From: Ruminococcus flavefaciens
GTDB taxonomy: Bacteria; Bacillota; Clostridia; Oscillospirales; Ruminococcaceae
DNA length: 28,504 nt
Direction of reading: 5' to 3'
NCBI GenBank assembly: GCA_002348905.1
Contig: DEBW01000153.1
Span: 1-28,504 of the forward strand
The notes beneath the pieces are model-generated. The model did no database searches and was not told the origin of the DNA. It was given only the letters and a program-made list of their open reading frames with translations. The position numbers were made by a program, and so were the translations under genes. Of the stretch, positions 1 through 8,500 are shown piece after piece. The stretch's first letter is position 1, and every line of letters starts with the position of its first letter.

Positions 1-125
1 TTTCGCTTTGTACGCCAGTCTGAGAGTGTGTAATACTGGATACCTAATTGCTGAGCAGCCTTTTTCAGTCCAATTTCATCTGAGAGCTTTATTGCTTCTT
101 CTTTAAATTCTTTACTGTGCTTCAT
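1..125 (-). CDS. IS3-family transposase OrfA, N-terminal part (truncated by window edge)
   Basis: The visible protein begins MKHSKEFKEEAIKLSDEIG and continues into KKAAQQLGIQ and TLSDWRTK. This is the helix-turn-helix pattern of HTH_Tnp_1 OrfA proteins (pfam01527 type), in which 'K.....EAI.L' leads into 'A...LGI....L..W'. In the family, OrfA binds the IS ends and is fused to the OrfB integrase by programmed -1 frameshifting. The start is ATG at 123-125, with a purine-rich GGAAAGGG sequence 8 bases upstream. Only 41 codons are present, so whether the element is intact cannot be judged. Confidence 0.75.
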   Translation of the reverse strand, partial: MKHSKEFKEEAIKLSDEIGLKKAAQQLGIQYYTLSDWRTKR

Positions 126-197
126 AGTCGTTTTCCCTTTCCGGTTTTGTTACTTATATTCTACCAGATTTTGGGGTGTTTGTCGACTGCTCTTTCA
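1..197 (-). mobile_element. End of an IS3-family-like insertion sequence (rest outside window)
   Basis: The DNA contains the first 41 codons of an IS3-type OrfA read leftward, preceded by about 70 noncoding bases typical of an IS leader. The outer boundary is placed near 197 because, read on the minus strand, the sequence there begins TGAAAGAGCAG, and IS3-family ends normally start with TG. The second end, the orfB transposase and any target duplication lie outside the window, so the boundary is a guess. The orfA assignment is much firmer than the end position. Confidence 0.4.
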
Positions 198-297
198 GTA
201 TAACACTTCATAATATTGTCATTAAGCGCATTTTTTATTACAATTGGTGTTGTGTTTATTACGGGAATTTTGTAAAGTTATTGCAAATCAACAACTT

Positions 298-519
298 TTA
301 TTTTGCTTTGTCATCATGTTTTACGTAGCCTCTCATGGAATATACTGAATAATCAGTTTTGTCATGTTTAGGATAAATAGTACCGTATAAGTCGTATATG
401 TCGCCAAGATTGTCGCAGCAAATCTCATTCAGCGGATGATAATCGGAATTGTACTCATAATTTGTACAGCATCTCTTATATATTTCCTTGTGCATCTGCT
501 TCCTGCTCTTTTTGCTCAT
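298..519 (-). CDS. Small charged protein of unknown function, 73 aa
   Basis: I do not recognise this gene. The start is the ATG at 517-519, since an AAAGGAG ribosome site lies 9 bases upstream; a TTG 42 bases further up would put that site inside the coding region. The protein is hydrophilic and has no signal peptide or membrane segment. Its N-terminus is very basic (MSKKSRKQMHKEIYKRCC). There are two Cys-Cys pairs about 25 residues apart, followed by a Tyr/Asp-rich C-terminal half. The paired cysteines could bind metal or form disulfides, but no known motif is complete. It is transcribed divergently from the hydrolase at 648, and both promoters share one palindrome. It may be real mainly because promoter, palindrome, ribosome site and frame all agree. 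Confidence 0.6.
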   Translation of the reverse strand: MSKKSRKQMHKEIYKRCCTNYEYNSDYHPLNEICCDNLGDIYDLYGTIYPKHDKTDYSVYSMRGYVKHDDKAK

Positions 520-565
520 ATCGAACACTCCTTTCAGATCAGCGGCTTTCCTTTTCTTCAATTAC

Positions 566-615
566 ATTATAGCATCTGCAATGTACAAAAAAATGTACAT
601 TGCGTTTGGTATAAT
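566..615. promoter_or_regulatory. Symmetric divergent promoter with shared palindromic operator
   Basis: A perfect 9-bp inverted repeat, GCAATGTAC / GTACATTGC (578-586 and 595-603), is separated by 8 A/T bases. Its core AATGTAC-N8-GTACATT occupies 580-601. Leftward, after 5 bases, lies an extended -10 TGCTATAAT (566-574, minus strand) for the small gene at 298-519. Rightward, after 5 bases, lies an extended -10 TGGTATAAT (607-615) for the hydrolase at 648. Operator centre to -10 centre is 22 bp on both sides. No good -35 exists for either promoter; the palindrome occupies that position. This fits a repressor covering, or an activator replacing, the -35 contact. The same 22 bases recur at 18166-18187. 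Confidence 0.75.
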
Positions 616-647
616 ATATTTGTAATAAAAACAGAAAGGATGATCTT

Positions 648-1385
648 ATGAAAGTTAATTATCCTGAGATCAGAAATGTGTACGGAATCAAAATCAAGAC
701 ATTTGAGCCAGAATGCAGGATAAAAGGCTATATTCTTGCACTTCACGGCTTCTGCGGCGACATGGAGAGCAGTGTCATAAATCAGCTTGCAGAGCGTATG
801 ACATCTCATGGACTTGCTGTTGCCGCTTTTAATTTCCCCGGACACGGAACAAGTGAAGCTGACGAGTATTTCAGCCTTTACAACTGCCGCAAGGATATGT
901 CTGAGGTGATAAATTACGCAAACAAGAAATACGGCTTTGAATCCCCTGATGCCGTTTTTGCCACAAGTTTCGGAGGATATGTTACCTTACAGAACATGAA
1001 CGATATTCCTGCTGAGACCAAAATCATACTTCGTGCTCCTGCTGTAAATATGCAGCGTTCATTTGGAAAATTCATCAATAATATGGCTGTATTCCGTAAA
1101 AACGGACAGCAGATAATGGGATTTGAGCGCAAACTGACAGTGCCATACAGTTTCTATACCGAACTCGAAAACAACTATATCCTTGAACATGATTTTCAGC
1201 GTTCAATGCTTATTATCCACGGTGACAGAGACGATATAGTTCTTCCCGAAGATATGAAGATTTTTTGCCAAAACAATCCTTTCGCCACGCTTGAAGTTAT
1301 CAAAGGTGCAGACCATAGATTCAAAGGAAATGATTATCTGAAACAGATAATTGATATTGCTGAAAAGTATATTATAAATGTATAA
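648..1385 (+). CDS. Alpha/beta hydrolase, serine hydrolase of the Hydrolase_4/S33-like group
   Basis: This 245-residue protein has the layout of a small cytoplasmic alpha/beta hydrolase. An oxyanion-hole region LALHGFCGD lies at 30-38 and a GHGTS loop at 65-69. The nucleophile elbow is A-T-S107-F-G-G, the acid is in IHGDRDD (Asp193 or Asp196), and the catalytic His is His223 in GADHRF. The elbow has Ala in place of the first Gly of GxSxG, a tolerated variant. The family hydrolyses esters, lysophospholipids or peptides; the substrate cannot be read here. A lid-like insert lies between residues 130 and 180. The start is ATG with AAAGGA 7 bases upstream. It is transcribed from the palindrome-containing divergent promoter, with no clear terminator after its stop. 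Confidence 0.85.
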   Translation: MKVNYPEIRNVYGIKIKTFEPECRIKGYILALHGFCGDMESSVINQLAERMTSHGLAVAAFNFPGHGTSEADEYFSLYNCRKDMSEVINYANKKYGFESPDAVFATSFGGYVTLQNMNDIPAETKIILRAPAVNMQRSFGKFINNMAVFRKNGQQIMGFERKLTVPYSFYTELENNYILEHDFQRSMLIIHGDRDDIVLPEDMKIFCQNNPFATLEVIKGADHRFKGNDYLKQIIDIAEKYIINV

Positions 1386-1434
1386 ACTATCCAGTCTTTA
1401 ACGGGTAAGATAAATTATATACCCAAATAAGCAG

Positions 1435-1482
1435 CCTTACTGTCTGAGTAAGGTTGACGCTGACGTTATCGTCTGATATAAT
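1435..1482 (+). promoter_or_regulatory. Strong promoter with two palindromes upstream of the WYL regulator
   Basis: TTGACG (1454-1459) and TATAAT (1477-1482) are separated by exactly 17 bases, close to sigma-A consensus. Abutting the -35 is an inverted repeat CCTTACT-N5-AGTAAGG (1435-1453). A second, GACG-N4-CGTC (1462-1473), fills the spacer. Both positions suit operators for self-regulation by the downstream DNA-binding protein, which is inference. The outer repeat is not followed by a T-run, so it is not a terminator. Confidence 0.65.
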
Positions 1483-1514
1483 TTAAGTATAAAAATCACT
1501 TGGAGGTGCTGCTA

Positions 1515-3050
1515 ATGAGCAGAGAAGAAGCTGGAAGATCGCTGAGGATCATTCTTGATATGCTCAAGGACACCAATGCTGACAACCGTATATCAAAGGC
1601 TGAAATCGGCAGGAAACTGGAAGAAAACGATATGAAGTGCCACCGGAATACTGTTGAAAGCAGACTGAATACTCTTCGTGACATGGGATTTGACATTGTG
1701 GAAATCCCAAGAAAAGGCATTTATCTTGAACAGGAAGAAAGCGACCTTACTGACGGTCAGCTCCGTATACTCATTGACAGCATAATCTCATCGAATCTTC
1801 TGAATAAGAAAAATCTTAAAATCACTGTTGAAACTCTTGCAAAACTTGGATCTAAGGATTTCATAAAACACATGAAAAAATATGCTGCTGCAACTTCTGA
1901 GGTCGCCAATAATGCAGATCAGAGAATTACTATGAATGTTGAGGATATTCAGACGGCTATACTGGATAAAAAGCAGATATCATGCAATTATATCGTCTAT
2001 GACCAGCATTTCAAAGAACATAAAAAATATGCCGATGCAATAATACTAAATCCTTACGAAATGGCTTTTTCTGACGGAAAATACTATCTTGTCTGCTCCT
2101 TTGACAGCAGTGAGGATATAACGGTATTCCGTGTTGACAAGCTGACAGATGTAAAAATATCGGAAAGCAAATGCAAAGAAAATCAGGAGATAAAAAAGCT
2201 GAAAAAAGGCAAAGGACTGTATAACTATATCTACACTCAGCCTCAGCTCAGAGGAGGAAAAACCGAAGTTTTCACATTGCTTTGCTACCGTGGAGCACTT
2301 GATGAAGTACATGACGCATTCGGGACTAATATGCGTATCCGCACTGATTTTGAAAAAAACTACGATGATCCCAATACTGTCAGAGTTACTGTTGAAACTA
2401 CCCGTGAAGCTATGAAAGCCTGGGCGATCATTCATGCTGAAAATGCTGTTGTTATTCATCCAGATGATTTGAAGAATGAAATAATGAAAGTGATCGAATC
2501 AGCGAAGTTTACTTATGAAATAACAGGAAAATCTGCAAAGAATCGTTCAAGACGAGCTAAATCTCTTGACGAAGCAATACGAGAATTGAAAATCAGTAAA
2601 AGTAAAACATTGGTATATTCAGGAAAAGAAGGTCATAATTCATATGAGAAGATAGATTTAAGTAAATATGATTTTTCTTTTGTTGATAAAATAAATTTTA
2701 TTGGATGCGACATTACCGGCAGTACGTTTTCACAGGAACTTACCGGTATTAAATCAATAGGCATAATCAACACTAAATTTGATCCTGAATTTTTTTATCA
2801 ACTTCCAAATTTAAAGGAACTTGAATTATTCAATCTGGATATCAGCGACCTTTCATTTATAACCAAAATTCCAAGCATAGAGAATATTTTCATGGTTCGC
2901 TGTGATAATATCACAGATTTTACGCCATTACTTGCTTTACCTGATCTGAAAGAAATCGAAATAAATAATGATGCGTTTGACGATAATATCAGGTTATTAT
3001 TCAAAAAGAAATTTCCGGAAATAAATATCCATTGTGAATACGAGAAATAA
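1515..3050 (+). CDS. WYL-domain transcriptional regulator with C-terminal LRR-like extension
   Basis: This 511-residue protein starts at the ATG with GGAGG 8 bases upstream, not at the TTG 15 bases earlier. Residues 1-70 form a winged helix-turn-helix (SKAEIGRKLEEN, then NTVESRLNTLRDMGFDI). Residues about 140-215 are a WYL domain: the signature appears as YYL at 190-192 in DGKYYLVCSF, followed by the typical FRVDKLTDV strand. Residues 245-335 match the WCX segment that follows WYL. WYL proteins sense ligands, often nucleotides or nucleic acid, and control stress or defence genes. Unusually, a basic linker (about 341-350) leads into 140 extra residues with LRR-like periodicity (PNLKELELFNLDISDLSFI, PDLKEIEINN). 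DNA from about 2540 on is visibly more A+T-rich than the first part, suggesting a later fusion. Confidence 0.85.
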   Translation: MSREEAGRSLRIILDMLKDTNADNRISKAEIGRKLEENDMKCHRNTVESRLNTLRDMGFDIVEIPRKGIYLEQEESDLTDGQLRILIDSIISSNLLNKKNLKITVETLAKLGSKDFIKHMKKYAAATSEVANNADQRITMNVEDIQTAILDKKQISCNYIVYDQHFKEHKKYADAIILNPYEMAFSDGKYYLVCSFDSSEDITVFRVDKLTDVKISESKCKENQEIKKLKKGKGLYNYIYTQPQLRGGKTEVFTLLCYRGALDEVHDAFGTNMRIRTDFEKNYDDPNTVRVTVETTREAMKAWAIIHAENAVVIHPDDLKNEIMKVIESAKFTYEITGKSAKNRSRRAKSLDEAIRELKISKSKTLVYSGKEGHNSYEKIDLSKYDFSFVDKINFIGCDITGSTFSQELTGIKSIGIINTKFDPEFFYQLPNLKELELFNLDISDLSFITKIPSIENIFMVRCDNITDFTPLLALPDLKEIEINNDAFDDNIRLLFKKKFPEINIHCEYEK

Positions 3051-3094
3051 AAGATGTCATAAGAAAAATTCTTTTTGAGCTGAAAACAATAAAA

Positions 3095-3808
3095 TTATGC
3101 ATTAAGATTTCTTTTAAGCATAATAAATTTCAGATGTCTTATTCCGTCAGGTATAGCACGAAGCTTGGAAATTCGCTGAGTATGGTTTTTCCTTAGCTTA
3201 GCAGGTACCTGACCTGTTTTAAGGTTTAATCTTGAAGCTTCAGCTATCATTTCGGTAGCAAATTCCATGCCGTCAGTTCTGAGACACATTTTTTCAGCAG
3301 CTTCTCTTGTCATTCCTCTCAGACCGCAGTGAAAATCACGTATTTTTACATGATATCTCAATCTTCCGCAAACAGACAGGAACTCAGCACCGAATCGGTG
3401 AGATACCGGCATTGCACCTTTTTCTATGCCTCCGGTGAATCTGTTTCCGATAATAACATCATAAAAGCCATTGCTGAGCAGGACATAGAATCCGTCAAGA
3501 TGACTGAAGTCATACGTTGTGTCGCAGTCGCCGATAATAAGAACTGCGCCTCTGCTTTGGGATATTCCCTTTTTTATATCACTTCCGTAGCCTCTTTTGT
3601 TTTCAGTTTCTATAACAGTTCCTAATTTTCTTGCGATATCTTCTGAATTATCTGTACTGCCATTGTCAACGATGATTATCTCACCGTTAAGTTTACGGTG
3701 TGTAAGATACTGTTCAGCTTCCTTTATGCATTTTCTCAATGAAGCACTTTCATTAAGGCAAGGCATGATTATCGAGATGTCAAGCTGTTTTGGTCTTTTT
3801 ATTTGCAT
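3095..3808 (-). CDS. Family 2 glycosyltransferase, dolichol-phosphate-mannose-synthase-like
   Basis: This 237-residue GT-A enzyme has the nucleotide-sugar fold start SIIMPCLNE (12-20), the VDNGSTDNS loop (47-55) and the metal-binding D94-C-D96. The later block RDFHCGLRGM is typical of polyprenyl-phosphate glycosyltransferases in Clostridia. Such enzymes move a sugar from UDP- or GDP-sugar to a lipid carrier at the inner membrane face. No membrane helix is present, and the protein ends shortly after the conserved DGIRHLKF, so it is the soluble short form. The start is ATG at 3806-3808, with GGAGG upstream inside the end of the preceding membrane gene. The two genes overlap, implying co-translation and a joint role in cell-surface glycan assembly. 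The sugar is unknown. Confidence 0.85.
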   Translation of the reverse strand: MQIKRPKQLDISIIMPCLNESASLRKCIKEAEQYLTHRKLNGEIIIVDNGSTDNSEDIARKLGTVIETENKRGYGSDIKKGISQSRGAVLIIGDCDTTYDFSHLDGFYVLLSNGFYDVIIGNRFTGGIEKGAMPVSHRFGAEFLSVCGRLRYHVKIRDFHCGLRGMTREAAEKMCLRTDGMEFATEMIAEASRLNLKTGQVPAKLRKNHTQRISKLRAIPDGIRHLKFIMLKRNLNA

Positions 3809-5093
3809 AGAATAGCCACCTCCAGTCAACCAGTTCGTTTATGATAAGAGCCAGCGCAAATATTGCGGCTGCCTGTGCTCTGTATGTGAAGAAATAGTGC
3901 AGAATCGAATGGTTATGCAGAAAAACAAATCTTATGTAAGGGATAATAGCAATAAAAGCATAAAAAGCTATTTTAAAAGATTCTATAGCTAACTTATGGT
4001 ATGCTAAACATAAATAAGCGATGACCATAGCCAAAGCTATTGTAACAAGTATAACTACAACACCTTGCTCTAAAGGGAACAGGCATCTGAAATTATTTAT
4101 TATTGCACGATAAAAGTATTGGATAAATGACATATTATCTGCTGTGCCGATTCTTTCGGTGATATGTTCGTTAACATAAGGCATAGCACTTTCACCCATT
4201 ACAGCTGATGCAAGCAGCCATTTCATCACCCATGTTCCTGAATAACCAATAGCCCAAAGGTACAGTGCATAAAGAAGCAGTACGCAGATCAGTTTTGCAG
4301 TCAGGTGCTTTCTTTTCCCATTTTATGCACATAGCGATCAGCATTGGCATAAGTAAAGTCAGAGTTTCAGTTGTAAGAAAGTCAAAGAAATTTGTTACGA
4401 TACCGCTTATCATGAATAATGCGCCCATGTACTTCCAGTTGTCTTTCATTGCCATATATGATGCAGCTATCGAGATCACGAACATTATTATAAAATTCCA
4501 GGTATACTCCAGCGACAGAGGAACATACCACACTCCGGCAGATATCAGCGAGACAAAAAGTCCCACAGCACCGCTGTAAATTTTTCCATGTATCAGAATT
4601 GCGAAAAGTGCAGCAGCAAGAAGCGAAAGCAGGATACCGTTTGTTATGTAAATACCCTTGATGTCAAAAAAGATATGCATCAGCCTTACAACCGACGCTG
4701 AACCGTGCCAATAACGCAAATATTGTTTATTTGCAGGTTTATCATAAAAAAGAGTGTCATAAAGGTTGTTATTCTCATTTTGAATATTGTTTGCATAATA
4801 CTCAGCAAGCATGACTGATCTCAGCGTATCATCGCTGTGCATATGGTATGCGACCGATAGAAGTATCGAATCTGCATATCTGTCAATTTTACTTGCCTTT
4901 ATATTATTGTTTATCATGAAGAATACCTTTTTTCACACAGAAATTCAGCAGAATCCTTCATATTTTCCTTTATGAATCTATTAGGGATCATTGCAGTAGC
5001 TATTAGTAAACCAATCAAAATAGCCAATACGGTAAAAAATAAAAGAATATACCGTACGATCCCATAAAATAAGCACTTTAATTTTACGTTCAT
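3780..5093 (-). pseudogene. Polytopic membrane protein gene interrupted by two single-base shifts
   Basis: Three consecutive reading frames together make one membrane protein of about 435 residues. Piece 1 (4914-5093) begins MNVKLKCLFYG with one membrane helix and ends ...SAEFLCEKRYSS. Piece 2 (4192-4917) carries SKIDRYADSILLSVAYHM and several helices. Piece 3 continues from about 4315 to 3780 with LICVLLLYALYLWAIGYSGTW and MKWLLASAVMGESAMPYV. Frame 1 to 2 is restored by one added A in the run at 4928-4933. Frame 2 to 3 is restored by removing one A near 4309-4316; the hydrophobic reading upstream of piece 3's first ATG shows the switch precedes it. I associate it with an unnamed Firmicutes membrane family found beside GT2 glycosyltransferases, from memory. 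It could be a true pseudogene or two homopolymer sequencing errors. Confidence 0.75.
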
Positions 5094-5288
5094 TTTATTT
5101 TATCACCAATAATTTTTAGTATGTTTTTGTGTGCATGAATTTTGAATTACTTTTTAAATAGCATCAGAAAGTAAGCTACATGAAACGAAAGTTTCGATTC
5201 AAAGCCGTTCATTTTTTAGAGTTTGCATATAAATCACCTTGTTATATTTTTAATATCAGTCTATATGTACATCGTATCATTAATTTAC

Positions 5289-5325
5289 AAAAAAAGTCAA
5301 GTATTATTCAAGAATAATATTGACT
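5289..5325 (-). terminator. A/T-rich hairpin with T-run on the minus strand
   Basis: AGTCAA-G-TATTATT (5295-5308) pairs with AATAATA-TTGACT (5313-5325): 13 pairs, one bulge and a CAAG loop. On the minus strand it is followed directly by seven T (5289-5295), the arrangement of an intrinsic terminator. The stem is A/T-rich, so efficiency is uncertain. It lies almost at the predicted start of a weak minus promoter, so it could instead be an operator palindrome. Confidence 0.35.
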
Positions 5326-5505
5326 AAAAGTGTAATGTAATTATGAATAAACCGAAGTCAACTTTCAAGTTCCCTTAAATACGCTCATTTCATAAACGTT
5401 TTTCAAACGCTCAGCGTTTTTATAATTTACAGCAGTTTTTTGCCTTAATTCTTTTAAATTATTAGGCATTATTTAACAATTGCGTTTTTAAATGCATTAT
5501 TTCTA

Positions 5506-5533
5506 TTGACCTTTCTTCTTAAAATGATATAAT
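5506..5533 (+). promoter_or_regulatory. Promoter of the giant LRR protein gene
   Basis: TTGACC (5506-5511) and an extended -10 TGATATAAT (5525-5533) are separated by 16 bases. The implied start is near 5540, giving a leader of about 40 bases. The ribosome site GTGAGG (5569-5574) ends 8 bases before the ATG at 5583. Confidence 0.65.
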
Positions 5534-5582
5534 AATTATAATGAATTCATATTCATATATATGTAAAAGTGAGGTATAAAAA

Positions 5583-8500
5583 ATGGGGCATAAACACCAC
5601 GGAAAAATTACCAAAAAATTCGTGTCCGTGCTTGCTGCGTCTGCTATCGTGACTACCCAGATACCAGGTAATCTATTAGCAACAAATGCAAACATTGACT
5701 CCGGAGTTTCGCTGTCAGTAGGTTCCTTGTTTGATTCAAATGCTATTAATTTAGTATCTGTAAAGAATCAGGAAAAAGGCGCTGATATCCCAGCAATTAC
5801 TACAAATCCAAAAGCTTCTACTACAGCAGCATCCACTACATCTGTTATTTCTACAACAGCAACTTCTCAGGCTGCTTCAAATATAACAACTGCCGTAACA
5901 ACAACCAAAGCTGCATCTGTTCCGGCAAAATCTGCATCAAAAGGTTTAACGTCGTCAGATTCAGGCACAATTCAGCCAAATCCGACATTGTCATTGAGCA
6001 AGTCTGTTATCTCTGCTTCAGAAGCAGGCAAGACAGTTCCTGTAACTATCTTCATCAATGATGATAACTTCAAAAACGAAGAATACTACACTTATTCAAC
6101 TGTTTATGTAGATTTCGACGGCCGTCTCAATTTATACGGAGTACAGGCAGGAACAGAAGACGGTTCTGCTGGTATGTCGGCAAGTTCTTCAAAATGCACA
6201 AGCAGCAGCTACAGAAAAACTTACGGAGTATATGTATATCCTTCTAATGGCAGCAAAGGCAAGAATGGTGCTTTCGCAACTATTAATGTCACTGTTCCTG
6301 CTAATGCACAGCCTGGTGATATCTATTACTTTAACATTTTCAAAAACAATAACATAAAATCTTCTTTCAGTTATTCAAATTCAAAGATAAAGAACGATTA
6401 TGACTCATACACTTTTGAAACAGCAGACAATAGTGATGATAAGTATCTGAAGGATACACCTTTTGACGGATATATCCTCATAGATCCTGAGTCACAGGCT
6501 TCATCAGCTGAAACAAGTAAAACTCAGCTCGTTATGAAGGATCTTGTATATTATAATGTATACGAAGATCACGCAGAAGTTGCTTACTGTGACTTTGAAG
6601 CAGAAAATGTTGAGATTGCATCTGAGATAAACGGTAAAAAAGTTACCGGTATCGCTGAATACGCTTTCGCATACACAAATGTTAAATCAGTTATTGTACC
6701 TGATACGGTCAAGACTATCGGTTACTACGCTTTCGGCAACTCTGCTCTTGAATCCATCGAGCTTCCTGACAGCCTTGAAACAATTGATTCGTATGCTTTT
6801 TATTCAACAAAGTTAAAGAAGTTAAACTATCCTGCTGCATCAGTTTCCTGCGGTTCATACTTATTCTATAATTGTACCGAACTGAAAGAAGTAGTATTCC
6901 CGGATTCTATTACAAGCATTCCTTCATATGCTTTCAGCAACTGCTCAGCACTTGAAAATGTAACTCTTCCTGATTCAGTAGAAAAGATCAGTGATTACGC
7001 TTTTTCAGGTGCAGGTCTTAAATCCATAACATATCCAGAATCTTTGAAGAGCATCGGAAATTACGCTTTTCAGGGAACAAAGATCGAAAAAGCAGAATAT
7101 CCTGATTCTTCCATTTCTGTCGGAACAGGTCTGTACCATAATTGTACTGCCCTTAAAGAAGTAACTATTCCTGACGGTATCACTACAATACCTAATTATA
7201 CTTTCTGTAACTGTTCTTCACTTACAAGTATTGAATTTCCAGATTCACTGGAATACATCAATACTTACTCATTTGCTGGTACTGGAATCAAATCCGTTAA
7301 GTTCCCTGCATCATTAAAGAGCATCGGAAATTATGCTTTCTCCGCTTCAAAGCTTGAGAAAGTCGAGTATCCTGCGGCATCAGTTTCATGCGGAACATAT
7401 ATATTCAATAATTGTACATCTCTCAAGGAAATAATATTCCCTGATGATCTGAGAAGTATAGCTGACTACACTTTTTATGGCTGTACATCACTTGAAAGCG
7501 TAGAGCTTCCTGATTCGATACTATCTATCGGTCTGTATGCATTCAGCGGCTCAGGCGTAAAGGAGATAAATATCCCTTTGTCAATGACAACGCTTTCAAA
7601 ATATTCTCTTGCCGGTACTAAGATCACAAGCTTAAAAATACCTGCACAAATTACAAATATTGGCGATGGCGCTTTCTATAACTGTTCAGAGCTTACTTCT
7701 GTTGATCTTGGCAGCAAGATAACAACCTTAAACGACAAGACATTCAGCTACTGTAAAAAACTTGAGGAGTTAGAGATACCTTCTTCTGTAACCCGCCTGT
7801 ACTCTAATGTCTTTGAATACAGCGGTCTGAAAGAAATAAGCATTCCTGATACTGTTACTTCAGTAGCGTCCAATACTTTTACTAATTCCAATATTGAATC
7901 GATCATTTATTCTGATGATCGTACAACTCTTCCGACTTATGCTTACGGCGGAGCTGCAAAGCTTACAGATCCGAAGTTACCTTCAAAGCTTACTGCTTTG
8001 CCAGGTTATGTATTCACAGGCTGTACTTCACTGAAGGAGTTTGAGATCCCTTCAAACATAACTAATATCAATTCATATGCTTTCTCGAACAGCAGCATAA
8101 CTTCATTGTATATTCCTGAAACTGTTAAAAATATCAACTCATATGCATTTTCTGATACTGATCTGCAATCTGTTGAGTTCAGCGATGAGATCACAAATAT
8201 TCCGATTTATGCTTTCTATAATTCGCAGAGCCTTAAATCTGTAAAGCTTCCTGCAAATATAACTTCTATACCTAATTCCGCTTTCTATGGCTGTAAATCA
8301 CTTACAAGCATTACTGTTCCTGAAAGTGTAACATCGATCAGTAATTATGCATTCTATAACTGTTCTGCACTTAAAGAGGTAAATTTCTCAGAAGGTATTA
8401 AAACTATCGCATCTAATGCATTCTCCAACTGTATTTCACTCGAAAAAGTGACATTGCCAGACACTGTTACAAGTATCGGCGCAGAAGCTTTCACTTCATG

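Larger units (their letters stand above)
5094..5582. other. Intergenic region, 489 bp, between membrane gene and giant LRR gene
   Basis: This very A+T-rich stretch separates divergent genes. On the plus side it holds the promoter of the giant protein (5506-5533). On the minus side it holds a weak promoter candidate, TTGACT-17-TACATT (5334-5362), an A/T-rich hairpin (5295-5325) and a 9-codon ORF with a good ribosome site (5199-5228). A small hairpin AAACGC-TCA-GCGTTT followed by TTTATAATT lies at 5405-5428 and is terminator-like on the plus strand. No convincing protein gene was seen. Confidence 0.5.

Noticed and set aside
436..651. Hydrophobic plus-strand frame crossing the divergent promoter
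   Set aside because: It runs through the promoter/operator region and antisense to the small gene; its hydrophobic start reflects reverse complement of charged codons.
1431..1453. Inverted repeat after the hydrolase gene read as a terminator
   Set aside because: No T-run follows; it abuts the -35 of the WYL gene, so an operator is more likely.
4265..4579. Plus-strand frame of about 100 codons opposite the membrane protein
   Set aside because: The minus strand has clear conserved membrane-protein sequence, and the plus frame has no ribosome site.
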